A program made the position numbers and the translations under genes. Of a stretch of 64,000 bases of DNA, positions 27,501 to 32,700 are shown one piece after another. The notes under the pieces were generated by a model. That model had not been told where the DNA came from. It ran no database searches and saw nothing but the letters and a program-made list of their open reading frames with translations. Origin of the DNA: Pelecanus crispus (lineage: Eukaryota; Chordata; Aves; Pelecaniformes; Pelecanidae). The stretch is from contig NC_134643.1 of the NCBI RefSeq assembly GCF_030463565.1, positions 211,162,583-211,226,582 on the forward strand, in the 5' to 3' direction. Position 1 is the stretch's first letter. Each line of letters opens with the position of its first letter.

Positions 27501-27957
27501 CACAACCCACTAACTTATATCACAGAGCTGACCACATGGTCTCCGCAGGCTCTTGGGCCCGTAATTTATACAGCAGACACTGAGACCAGCATAGGTATTT
27601 GCAGTAGGAAGATGTCTCCCAAATCAGACACCGGTCTTTTCTGACCACTAGACCTGGGCTGGACCCCAGGCTCCGCGTCCCCGCTGGCACACTGGCATGC
27701 GGCGGAGACGCTGGGTCCGTGGGAGCCTGCGGACGCTCGGCTGGACGGCACCGTACCTTGTTGGATGCGGTGAGCTGGGTGCCCGAGCGCTGCACAGCCA
27801 GGAGGAACTCGTTGCTGTCGTCGAGGAAGTCGGTCAGCTCCGGGCGGGAACGGAGCCCCGCGGCCAGGGCAGCGGGGCCCCCAGCGGCATCCAGGCCGAA
27901 GTAGTTAGCAGCCGTGGCTGCAATAAAGCGCTTCCTCTTGTCCCCCTCCACGGCCAT
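366..27957 (-). CDS. DYNC2H1: DYNC2H1, cytoplasmic dynein-2 heavy chain 1 (5' part, 23 coding exons)
   Basis: Heavy chain of dynein-2, which drives retrograde intraflagellar transport along ciliary microtubules. Coding exons in transcript order: 27957-27757, 24855-24685, 23703-23568, 23244-23126, 22552-22408, 21615-21383, 21123-20989, 20891-20778, 20583-20472, 20297-20173, 19957-19782, 18385-18190, 17556-17461, 13929-13777, 13666-13568, 10640-10501, 10410-10182, 9719-9592, 8357-8242, 7036-6909, 2499-2350, 1624-1419, 521-366. They total 3464 nt, or 1154 codons plus 2 nt, and every junction keeps frame. The translation aligns by recall with human DYNC2H1 (about 4307 residues) from its start to roughly residue 1190, covering the DHC_N1 tail and the start of the DHC_N2 linker. 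Conserved blocks include [41 protein letters not shown] and [12 protein letters not shown]. The AAA+ ring and microtubule-binding stalk lie beyond the left edge. The start ATG at 27957-27955 has A at -3 and G at +4. All introns look GT-AG except the one after exon 15. Exon coordinates are my reading of splice sites plus homology. Confidence 0.97.
1419..1624 (-). CDS. DYNC2H1: DYNC2H1 coding exon 22
   Basis: Residues 1035-1102 plus two bases of codon 1103, with landmarks [29 protein letters not shown] and [10 protein letters not shown]. Acceptor TTACAG|ATTGAA, donor CTCAT|GTATGT. This is about where the linker (DHC_N2) region begins. Confidence 0.95.
1666..1730. repeat. Imperfect direct repeat, 2 x 25 bp
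   Basis: TAACTACAACTATGATCAAA and TAACTACAACTTGATCAAAA copies start at 1666 and 1706, separated by 15 bases. They lie 42 bases upstream of coding exon 22 in gene orientation, in or near its branch-point region. Confidence 0.6.
2350..2499 (-). CDS. DYNC2H1: DYNC2H1 coding exon 21
   Basis: Residues 985-1034, with landmarks [19 protein letters not shown] and [15 protein letters not shown]. Acceptor ATTTAG|ATTTTT, donor CAG|GTAACA, phase 0. Confidence 0.95.
2843..3415 (+). mobile_element. Old solo LTR (endogenous retrovirus), diverged copy
   Basis: Starts TGTGCTGG and ends CCACAACA. It follows the two younger LTRs at 15347 and 48693 along most of its length: TTTTCTTC plus AGCAGC near the start, the ATGTCATGCTCAG block, GGTGGTGAGCAA and GGTGCTTAG near the end. 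Flanking 5-mers are ATATG and ATGTG, a mutated 5-bp target duplication. No internal viral sequence remains. Sits in the DYNC2H1 intron between coding exons 20 and 21, antisense to the gene. Confidence 0.8.
4050..4540. other. Unassigned sequence with hairpin and palindrome
   Basis: Intronic stretch of more even base composition than its surroundings. It has a perfect 10-bp stem with 6-base loop (4225-4250), a direct repeat of AATGGATTGC (4230 and 4254) and a 12-bp palindrome TGCCCTAGGGCA (4344-4355). A 93-codon frame at 4070-4351 has no recognised similarity. Possibly an old DNA-transposon or SINE relic; no family assigned. Confidence 0.3.
4540..6640 (+). mobile_element. Old, decayed CR1/L3-like LINE, split by a younger CR1
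   Basis: Left part (about 4680-5010) translates to a degraded reverse-transcriptase palm: [11 protein letters not shown], then NWVKENRNS, then TDDTMLFQ (cf. ADDTKLF). Right part (5963-6460) continues with [19 protein letters not shown] and LFSLEKRW, the C-terminal region of the same ORF. Stops and frameshifts interrupt both. The younger CR1 at about 5014-5962 separates them. Outer limits are approximate. Confidence 0.65.
5014..5962 (+). mobile_element. CR1 LINE, 5'-truncated, nested in an older LINE
   Basis: Encodes the end of the CR1 reverse transcriptase from SKFADDTKL through RGLEHLSYE and [15 protein letters not shown], then the 3' UTR ending CCAACCCAAAGCATTCTATGATTCT. Frame is broken near 5275 by one extra A (CTGCAAGAG for CTGCAGAG) and by a stop at 5562. 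Plus strand, antisense to DYNC2H1. Confidence 0.92.
6909..7036 (-). CDS. DYNC2H1: DYNC2H1 coding exon 20
   Basis: Residues 942-984, with landmarks FLTDAMETL and [15 protein letters not shown]. Acceptor TATAG|CTCAC completes codon 942. Donor GGG|GTAAGA, phase 0. The following 4.4-kb intron holds a nested LINE pair and an old LTR. Confidence 0.94.
8242..8357 (-). CDS. DYNC2H1: DYNC2H1 coding exon 19
   Basis: Residues 903-941 plus one base of codon 942, with landmarks [20 protein letters not shown] and ISLRKSIQ. Acceptor TTGAAG|CACCAT, donor CAAG|GTAAAT. Confidence 0.94.
9416..9451. repeat. Tandem duplication, 2 x 18 bp
   Basis: GTGTCTAAAAATAAAACT is present twice back to back without mismatch, in the DYNC2H1 intron between coding exons 18 and 19. 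Perfect identity suggests a recent slippage event. Confidence 0.8.
9592..9719 (-). CDS. DYNC2H1: DYNC2H1 coding exon 18
   Basis: Residues 861-902 plus two bases of codon 903, with landmarks [18 protein letters not shown] and [19 protein letters not shown]. The acceptor required by homology is TTGAAAAG|GAATGG, which has a poor pyrimidine tract. A stronger-looking TTTTTTTAG lies 47 nt upstream but would shift the frame. Donor CCAAG|GTATAG. Confidence 0.9.
10182..10410 (-). CDS. DYNC2H1: DYNC2H1 coding exon 17
   Basis: Residues 784-860, with landmarks [27 protein letters not shown] and [11 protein letters not shown]. Acceptor TTTTAG|GCAAGG, donor TTCAAG|GTATTT, phase 0. Confidence 0.96.
10501..10640 (-). 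CDS. DYNC2H1: DYNC2H1 coding exon 16
   Basis: Residues 738-783 plus two bases of codon 784, with landmarks [20 protein letters not shown] and [13 protein letters not shown]. Acceptor TTTTAG|GGTTTC, donor TTCAA|GTAAGA. Confidence 0.95.
10756..10926 (+). mobile_element. CR1 3' fragment
   Basis: A 170-base CR1 end: [20 protein letters not shown], then the 3' UTR and ATTCTATGATTCTATGA tail. In DYNC2H1 intron 15, only about 115 bases upstream of coding exon 16 in gene orientation. Confidence 0.88.
11324..12150 (-). mobile_element. CR1 LINE with internal deletion
   Basis: On the minus strand a long open frame covers the CR1 linker and the start of the reverse transcriptase: [64 protein letters not shown]. 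Near 11385 it jumps directly to the terminal 3' UTR and ATGATTCTATGATT tail. Compared with the copy at 51088-53135, about 1.3 kb of palm, thumb and 3' UTR is missing. Confidence 0.9.
13055..13112 (+). mobile_element. CR1 3' tail remnant
   Basis: About 55 bases resembling the CR1 end (GGTCTTAAGGGTCTTTTCC then ATGATTCTATGATTCTA). In DYNC2H1 intron 14-side repeats between coding exons 15 and 16. Too short to assign a subfamily. Confidence 0.65.
13568..13666 (-). CDS. DYNC2H1: DYNC2H1 coding exon 15 (GC donor)
   Basis: Residues 705-737, with landmarks [20 protein letters not shown]. Acceptor AACAG|GTTATA. The donor at the boundary required by phase and homology is CAG|GCAGGG, that is GC instead of GT. 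The nearest downstream GT would put the next exon into a frame with an early stop. Confidence 0.88.
13777..13929 (-). CDS. DYNC2H1: DYNC2H1 coding exon 14
   Basis: Residues 654-704, with landmarks [19 protein letters not shown] and [14 protein letters not shown]. Acceptor TTCAAG|CATTC, donor GAAAAG|GTATAT, phase 0. Confidence 0.95.
15347..15914 (+). mobile_element. Solo LTR (endogenous retrovirus) in DYNC2H1 intron 13
   Basis: 568 bases starting TGTCCTGG and ending ACAATA (consensus ACAACA). It is flanked by perfect 5-bp duplications CAGTC at 15342-15346 and 15915-15919. It has a TATATAAA box after a TGACGTCA-like element (15588-15610) and an ATTAAA signal in the R/U5 half. No gag, pol or env remains, so this is a recombined solo LTR. 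Antisense to DYNC2H1. The 5-bp duplication fits ERVL-type integrases (inference). Confidence 0.9.
15920..15990 (-). mobile_element. CR1 3' tail, abutting the solo LTR
   Basis: Begins at the LTR's target duplication with ATAGAATCATAGAATCAT, continues with the TTAGGTTGGAAAAGACC block and stops after the ACCATTAACC block. Only the last 70 bases of a minus-strand CR1 are present. Confidence 0.85.
16196..17265 (+). mobile_element. CR1 LINE, 5'-truncated
   Basis: Starts inside the reverse transcriptase ([20 protein letters not shown], then SKFADDTKL) and runs to the 3' tail ATTCTATGATTCTATGA. Two long frames, 16213-16605 and 16550-17212, overlap because of a one-base insertion (CTGCAAGAG) also found in the copy at 5014. 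The second frame carries [19 protein letters not shown] and [19 protein letters not shown]. Same subfamily as 5014-5962. Confidence 0.93.
17461..17556 (-). CDS. DYNC2H1: DYNC2H1 coding exon 13
   Basis: Residues 622-653, with landmarks [16 protein letters not shown] and [12 protein letters not shown]. Acceptor TTACAG|GTGGCG, donor AAG|GTGAAA, phase 0. The 3.5-kb intron that follows carries a solo LTR and a CR1. Confidence 0.95.
18190..18385 (-). CDS. DYNC2H1: DYNC2H1 coding exon 12
   Basis: Residues 556-621, with landmarks [20 protein letters not shown] and [12 protein letters not shown]. Acceptor GTTTAG|CATCC completes codon 556. Donor CAG|GTATAA, phase 0. Confidence 0.95.
19782..19957 (-). 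CDS. DYNC2H1: DYNC2H1 coding exon 11
   Basis: Residues 498-555 plus two bases of codon 556, with landmarks [17 protein letters not shown] and [11 protein letters not shown]. Acceptor TTTAAG|GTGGAT, donor CTCTG|GTAAAT. Confidence 0.95.
20173..20297 (-). CDS. DYNC2H1: DYNC2H1 coding exon 10
   Basis: Residues 456-497, with landmarks [20 protein letters not shown] and [10 protein letters not shown], among the best conserved stretches of the tail. Acceptor GTTAG|ACTAT, donor AAG|GTAACA. Confidence 0.96.
20472..20583 (-). CDS. DYNC2H1: DYNC2H1 coding exon 9
   Basis: Residues 419-455 plus one base of codon 456, with landmarks [13 protein letters not shown] and [13 protein letters not shown]. Acceptor TTCCAG|CTTCTT, donor AACG|GTAAAA. 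Confidence 0.95.
20778..20891 (-). CDS. DYNC2H1: DYNC2H1 coding exon 8
   Basis: Residues 381-418, with landmarks [20 protein letters not shown] and [10 protein letters not shown]. Acceptor TTCTAG|CCATTA, donor CAG|GTATGG, phase 0. Confidence 0.95.
20989..21123 (-). CDS. DYNC2H1: DYNC2H1 coding exon 7
   Basis: Residues 336-380, with landmarks [15 protein letters not shown] and [18 protein letters not shown]. Acceptor TTTTAG|GTTCTA, donor GAG|GTATAA. A whole number of codons. Confidence 0.95.
21383..21615 (-). CDS. DYNC2H1: DYNC2H1 coding exon 6
   Basis: Residues 258-335, the largest exon here, with landmarks [28 protein letters not shown] and [13 protein letters not shown]. Acceptor TTCTAG|GTGGC, donor GATGAG|GTAGAG, phase 0. 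Confidence 0.96.
22408..22552 (-). CDS. DYNC2H1: DYNC2H1 coding exon 5
   Basis: Residues 210-257 plus one base of codon 258, with landmarks [18 protein letters not shown] and VWRQTEHD. Acceptor TTCTAG|GTTTAT, donor ATAG|GTAAAC. Confidence 0.95.
23126..23244 (-). CDS. DYNC2H1: DYNC2H1 coding exon 4
   Basis: Residues 170-209, with landmarks [10 protein letters not shown] and [13 protein letters not shown]. Acceptor GCAG|CTATA completes codon 170. Donor GCAAAA|GTATGT, phase 0. Confidence 0.95.
23568..23703 (-). CDS. DYNC2H1: DYNC2H1 coding exon 3
   Basis: Residues 125-169 plus one base of codon 170, with landmarks [13 protein letters not shown] and VLRRSD. Acceptor TTGCAG|GAT, donor CGAG|GTTTGT. 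Confidence 0.95.
24685..24855 (-). CDS. DYNC2H1: DYNC2H1 coding exon 2
   Basis: Residues 68-124, with landmarks [11 protein letters not shown] and [10 protein letters not shown]. Acceptor TTACAG|ATC and donor AAG|GTGAGC, both phase 0. Intron 1 upstream is about 2.9 kb and carries a CR1 copy. Confidence 0.95.
26125..27168 (+). mobile_element. CR1 LINE, 5'-truncated, long intact frame, in DYNC2H1 intron 1
   Basis: A continuous 290-codon frame (26180-27052) from [17 protein letters not shown] and FADDTKLGG to the stop, containing [37 protein letters not shown] and [18 protein letters not shown]. The 3' UTR follows and the tail is mutated (ACGATTCTAAG twice). A 7-bp stem (27056-27062 with 27079-27085) lies in the 3' UTR. 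It sits about 590 bases downstream of DYNC2H1 exon 1, antisense to it. A different subfamily from 5014 and 16196. Confidence 0.93.
27757..27957 (-). CDS. DYNC2H1: DYNC2H1 coding exon 1
   Basis: Encodes residues 1-67, with landmarks NYFGLD and [10 protein letters not shown]. The middle is richer in Ala and Gly than the human protein, as expected inside a CpG island. The donor is AAG|GTACGG, phase 0. The reading frame stays open upstream through a GTG codon, but no in-frame ATG precedes 27957. Confidence 0.93.
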
Positions 27958-28125
27958 GCTGGCCGGACGCACCGCCGCCAGGCAGTGTCACGGCGGGGGT
28001 GGATCCAGAACCCCACGGGAGGACAGGGAGGGCTGCCGGGAGAAGACCCGAAGGGCGGGCGGCGGGAAGGACGGCGGCTCCCGCCGGGCCACAGGGCGAG
28101 GCCCGAGGCCTCCCGGCGTCGCCGC

Positions 28126-28152
28126 GTTGCCAGGACCCGTCACTATGGTGAC
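28126..28152. promoter_or_regulatory. Putative RFX X-box near DYNC2H1
   Basis: GTCACTATGGTGAC at 28139-28152 is a near-palindrome resembling the X-box GTNRCC-N(0-3)-RGYAAC with one mismatch per half. A second half-site, GTTGCC, lies at 28126-28131. The site is about 180 bases upstream of the DYNC2H1 ATG, the usual zone for RFX control of ciliary genes. Binding is inferred. Confidence 0.45.
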
Positions 28153-28154
28153 TG

Positions 28155-28165
28155 AAAATGGCGGC
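28155..28165 (+). promoter_or_regulatory. YY1-like site AAAATGGCGGC
   Basis: One mismatch from the YY1 consensus AAGATGGCGGC, directly beside the putative X-box. YY1 sites often sit just downstream of start sites in CpG-island promoters. Its ATG also opens a long spurious reading frame in the island. Confidence 0.4.
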
Positions 28166-29352
28166 CCCGGTGCGCTCGCCAGCTCGCTCCGGCTGGCGAC
28201 GGGCAAGCGCCGCGCGGGGGCCGCCGGCGGGGAGAAAGGCGGCGGCCGACGCGCTCGGCGATCGGCAGGCACGCCAGGCCGCGCGAGGCGGGCGGGGCGG
28301 CGCCCTCTGCAGGCCGCCCCGGGGGCGGGGCCCCGTGGGGGCCCGGCGGTGCCCGCGGCTCCGCCGTCCGCGGCCGCGTCGCGACCTGCTGGGCGGCTTG
28401 CCGGCCGGAGCCGCGGCAGCGCCTCTGCTGCCTTCGGCCGCGCTACGGTGTCACGGGCGCCGCGGCAGCGCCGGTGCTTCCCTCTCCGCCCTCCTCGCTC
28501 CGTTACCCAGCGGTTCCCGGGCGTCCGCTGCTTCGCTACGACGAGGCGGAGAGGGGCGGCTGCCCCGGCTGCGGGCCGGGCCCCGGGCGGCGTGGGCGAG
28601 CGCTGGGGGCTGGCAGCCCAGCAGCAGGGAGCCGCGGAGGAACGCGCTGCCGCCGGCGACAGCCGCCCGGCCGCCCCAGGGGCTCCCGCCCCGCAGCCCC
28701 CGGCCCCTGGAGCTGGGCGGGGCGGGCAGAGCCTGGCTGTGCGGGACTGCTGCCGGCGGGCCGCGGGCGGGCAGCCGCGCTACCGACGGCTCAGGCCGTC
28801 GGATCAGTCTGAATCGCGACACGTTGCTCGCGCCCCGAGCCCTGCGGCGGTCCGCCGCCGGGGGCGCGTGTTCGCGGCTCCCAGTGGCCTCGCTGGTGGG
28901 CGCTCGCCAACGCTTCCAGCGACCCTTCGGACCGAGGGGGTCTTTACGGTGAAAACGCACCCCTCCTCCGCCCCGGCAGCGGCTCTCTAACTCGGCCGTC
29001 GGCCGCCGCCCGCGCCCCCGCCCCGCCGGCCGGACACGGCCCGGCAGCTCCCGCCCCAGCGCCTCGCGGGCGCGCTGGCCTCGCGGCGCTCCGCGTGCAC
29101 CGGTCACGGAGGGTGCGCGCTCCCCGCCTGACCGCCAACACGCGCTGTAACGGCCACACACCCCCTGCGCTTCGCGCCCGCCCCGCCACCAGCGGCCGCC
29201 CTTAGCGCCGCCTGCCCGAGCGACCGGACCCGCCGCGCCGGGACCTCCGCGACCGGCCCCGCGGCGGGGACCGAGAGGGGCGCGGGGCGGGGCCGAGGGC
29301 GGGGCGCGCGCCTAGCTCCGCCCGGTCGGAGGCGGGGTCCCGGCGGCGCTGT

Positions 29353-29361
29353 CACTTCCTG
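29353..29361. promoter_or_regulatory. ETS-like site in DCUN1D5 proximal promoter
   Basis: CACTTCCTG carries a GGAA core on the minus strand and lies about 310 bases upstream of the DCUN1D5 ATG among GC boxes. ETS/GABPA motifs are typical of housekeeping CpG promoters. Single short motif, so weak evidence. Confidence 0.3.
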
Positions 29362-29486
29362 CTCCGCGGTGTCTGTGTCCGGGTCGCTCGCCGTTCCCTG
29401 AGCAGCCGCTACCGCCCGGTTCCCCGCTCCCGCCCCGGGAGCGACACCCGCCTCTGGGACCGGCGCGGCGGCGGGGCCTTGCCAGC

Positions 29487-29517
29487 GGGGGGGCGGCGGG
29501 GCCCGGCGGGGGTGGGG
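29487..29517 (+). promoter_or_regulatory. G-quadruplex motif upstream of DCUN1D5 start codon
   Basis: Four G tracts of at least four (29487-29493, 29498-29501, 29508-29512, 29514-29517) are separated by loops of 4, 6 and 1 bases. It lies about 150 bases before the ATG, so it may fall in the 5' UTR or at the start site. Folding is predicted, not shown. Confidence 0.5.
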
Positions 29518-29668
29518 AGGAGCAGGAGCGGGGCGGGACGGCGCTCCTCTCGTCTCCTCACCGCCGGTCTCGGGAGGCGACGGCGGCGGCCGGGGGGCAG
29601 TGAGGCCGGGGGGGGGGCCTCGGCTGCGGGCCCCGGCAGCGGGGCGGCCCCCGCCCCGAGGCGGGACG

Positions 29669-29754
29669 ATGCCGGTGAAGAAGAAGAGGAAGTCCTCGGG
29701 GCCGGCGGCTGCAGCGGCGGACGACACCGGCCTCAAGAAATGTAAACTCGGCAG
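29669..29754 (+). CDS. DCUN1D5: DCUN1D5 coding exon 1
   Basis: Residues 1-28 plus two bases of codon 29. MPVKKKRK is followed by an Ala-rich stretch and GLKKCK. Donor GGCAG|GTACCG. Confidence 0.97.
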
Positions 29755-32700
29755 GTACCGTCTCGCGGCGCCGCCCGGCGGGCGGGGCCGGGCCGGGCCC
29801 GCGGCGGCGCTGCCGGCTGTCACGTCCCGGGCGAGCGGCCGCCCCTCCGCGGGCGGGGGAGCCCTGCCGGCGCCCTCCCCGCACCGCACCGCGTGCCCCT
29901 GGGCTGCGGCATCCCTTTGTGCGGCGGCCGCGGGCCCGGCCTGCCTGGGGCCGGGGTCGCAGCGGCGGCGGTGGGCGCGGTGAGGCGGCGCGGGGCCCGG
30001 CCGGCTGCGCCCGGTGTCTCCGGTGGCGCCGGTGGGCCCGTGTTTGGCCTCCGGGCCCGTGCCGGTGGCGGGGTGCGCTGGTGCGCGGCGTTTGTCCTGC
30101 GGGTTGCAGCCTCTGCCTTCGGCGTGTTCGCACTCGGGGGGAGAAACGCTACGGGACTGCTCCCGTTGCCTGCCGGTTTTGCCGTTCACCCTAACCGGTA
30201 GGGCCAAGTCCCGCATTTGTCCCCGTATCCATTCTAACCTTTTGCCAGGGGTAGGCAGCTCTCCTCGTTTTCAGGTTGCCAGTACTCCGAGTGTCTACGT
30301 TAAATCGTCTCTTTGGTTTTTTTTGCAGTGCAATGGAAGGAGAGGTCAGCATACTCCAAAACAAAATCAGGAATCGTTTTTCTAATAAACACAGGAGGCT
30401 GAAGCCTCTTGTGGTTCACTACCATAAAAAGACCACTTATGCTGTGATACCCAAAAATTACCGTTAGAATGATAAACCATTAGTGTGGTGTAGCAGGATA
30501 GGAGGAGGTTCCAGTGTGGCTTCCCTGAAGTAACTGTATGCCTTCTTCATCTATGGGAACTGCTTAAGTATGTCAGTAAACCAGTAGTTACAACAAATGT
30601 CCTGAGGACATAAGAATACAAAGGACTTACGAAATCAATGCTATGGGAACGGCTATTGCAAGAAACTGTGGCATATGGCCTTTCTCATAGGTTGACCAAG
30701 CTTGAGCTTAGAAGTACCCAGGCTTTTATTTTGTTATGACTGTTCATTTTGGATAACCGTTCCAGAGCTCACTTTCTGCGGTCATTAACGATCTTTCAGT
30801 TTCAGTCTAAATTTATTCATAGCACGTTAATAACTGTCCTTGTGCCTGTATTATCCCTTATATAACACTGCTCCCTCATGGTTCTGCCTCGTAGTGTATT
30901 TGGAGTGAGTGCCTGTGTTTCCTCATAGTTTATTTTGTTAAATTAAACAAGCTAAATTCTTCTGGTTTGTAATACCGATTTTCAGTTTCCATGCTCATCA
31001 TAGGTCTTCTCTGCATCTGTTCCAGTTTCAGTTCATCTTTCTTGAACGCTGCCGACCAAAATTTTATGATCTCAATTTCTTTTACTTTAAAAAAAAAAAA
31101 AACAACTTTTGAAAGCTCATTTAAAAAAAAAAAAGACTCTACAGGAAGCTAATAGGCTTTGGGCAAAAACTGTGATGTAAATGAGAATTCATACTAGCTG
31201 ATCACAAAATGTTAGATACACAAGCATTTCTGACATGCCATTCTTATATAGCAATATATTGGTAATATTCTTTAATAAAACCATGATTGCAAATGGATAT
31301 ATATTAAACTGGATAAAACCAACAAGCAATAGAATACTGTATGGCTCTGTTCCTTTGTGGTGATTTCTGTTTTTAATGGCAGTTTAATGGATGTTTGTAG
31401 TACATCTTTAATTCTAGCTTTCAGCACGTAATGCTTCATCTTGGAGAGCATTGCTTTCTTTCCCAGTGAGGCTTAAAGTGATACACAGGAGATCAAAGTT
31501 GATCACCACCTCTCAGAACTGAACTATTCTTTTCCTACTTGACGTTTTCATTTTAAAATTGCAATGTAGGAGCTGCATAATTTTAAATTGTCTCATAAGA
31601 TTATTTCTGAGGTGAAAGTTAATCATAACTTATATTTGAAAGGAGCGGGCATTGAAAAGGTGCTGTAACTCCTTACTGACTAAGGATGCTTTCAGGTGGT
31701 CAGTGCTTTTACTGGAAGAAGCTAGTTGTTCTATATATTCTTTTAAAAAATGATAAATCATGAAAATTCACTTCGTACACAACCCAGTTTGCCTGTCACA
31801 TAATAAAGACAATGTGGGGGGGAAGCTGTGTGTGCTGAGCAGTTTTAGTCTTACCATAGATTGCATATTACTATTCTGGTATGTGTACCAAACATCGATA
31901 GAATTTATAGATACTTAGTTACATGTTTAATGTAAACAAATTGACCGAGTTTTCTTCCCAAATTTGGATGCTTAACTATAAATAGCCTGACTTTTAAATA
32001 TGTCAAACTCTGCAGCTCCTGTTGACCTAAATGGGATCTGTGCATATTCAGCACTCTTGAAGATCATGCAGCTTATTAGAGACCTAACTTTAAATGCCTG
32101 TATGTATAAATATAAGTAGATAATAAGGCATTTGAATTACTGAGTAGTGATATTTTGACCATCTGTGTGTGGGTTTTTTGGTTTAATATCTACAAGATAA
32201 CAGTACTTTTGCATTTCAGAAAAGTAATAATTGCAATAGATTGGGCTATGAGAGGGTTGTATTTCAAGGTAATTTTGTGTTCCAACAAGTGTTGAAATAG
32301 AATGACAGGCAGTTGCCCTTTAACAAATTCAGCTTCGTTGTTGATGTTGATTGTGAAACAGTTTTAAATAGTTTGAACTAATAATAAAAAATCTGGAATG
32401 TACTTTTAAATTATTTCCCATTTCTCATATTAAAATAACACTTATCATCCTTTTGTTTCTATAAGCTATTGCAGATCACAAGCCTCTGGTAAAGTAATAA
32501 GTGGAGAGGAACATTTTTCAAGCAAAAAGTGCCTGGCTTGGTTTTATGAATATGCAGGTAATAAGCAATGGATTCATATTTGAAACTACATGGTTTTGTT
32601 TAAAGCAAATGAATACATAAAATTTTATTTGCATTTTGCTTTTTTTATGCTGATGTAGACAAAAAATATGTCCATATTCGCTTCCTTATAACATGCACCT

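Larger units (their letters stand above)
27640..30180. promoter_or_regulatory. CpG-island promoter region between DYNC2H1 and DCUN1D5
   Basis: A sharp rise in G+C and CpG covers DYNC2H1 exon 1, the 1.7-kb gap between the two start codons and DCUN1D5 exon 1, and fades in each first intron. The flanks are AT-rich. Many GC boxes are visible, for example GGGGCGGGG at 29284-29292. Divergent genes around one island suggest a bidirectional or paired promoter. The head-to-head arrangement matches the human locus from memory. Transcription start sites cannot be set from sequence alone. Confidence 0.9.

Noticed and set aside
27914-28990. Long frames of 264-358 codons in the CpG island (for example 27914-28990 and 28158-28952 plus strand, 28451-29161 minus strand)
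   Set aside because: Several overlap on both strands, are made of Arg, Ala, Gly and Pro, and follow from GC-richness removing stop codons. No recognisable domain.
29104-30216. Minus-strand 370-codon frame across DCUN1D5 exon 1
   Set aside because: Composition-driven shadow of the CpG island and antisense to a real exon.
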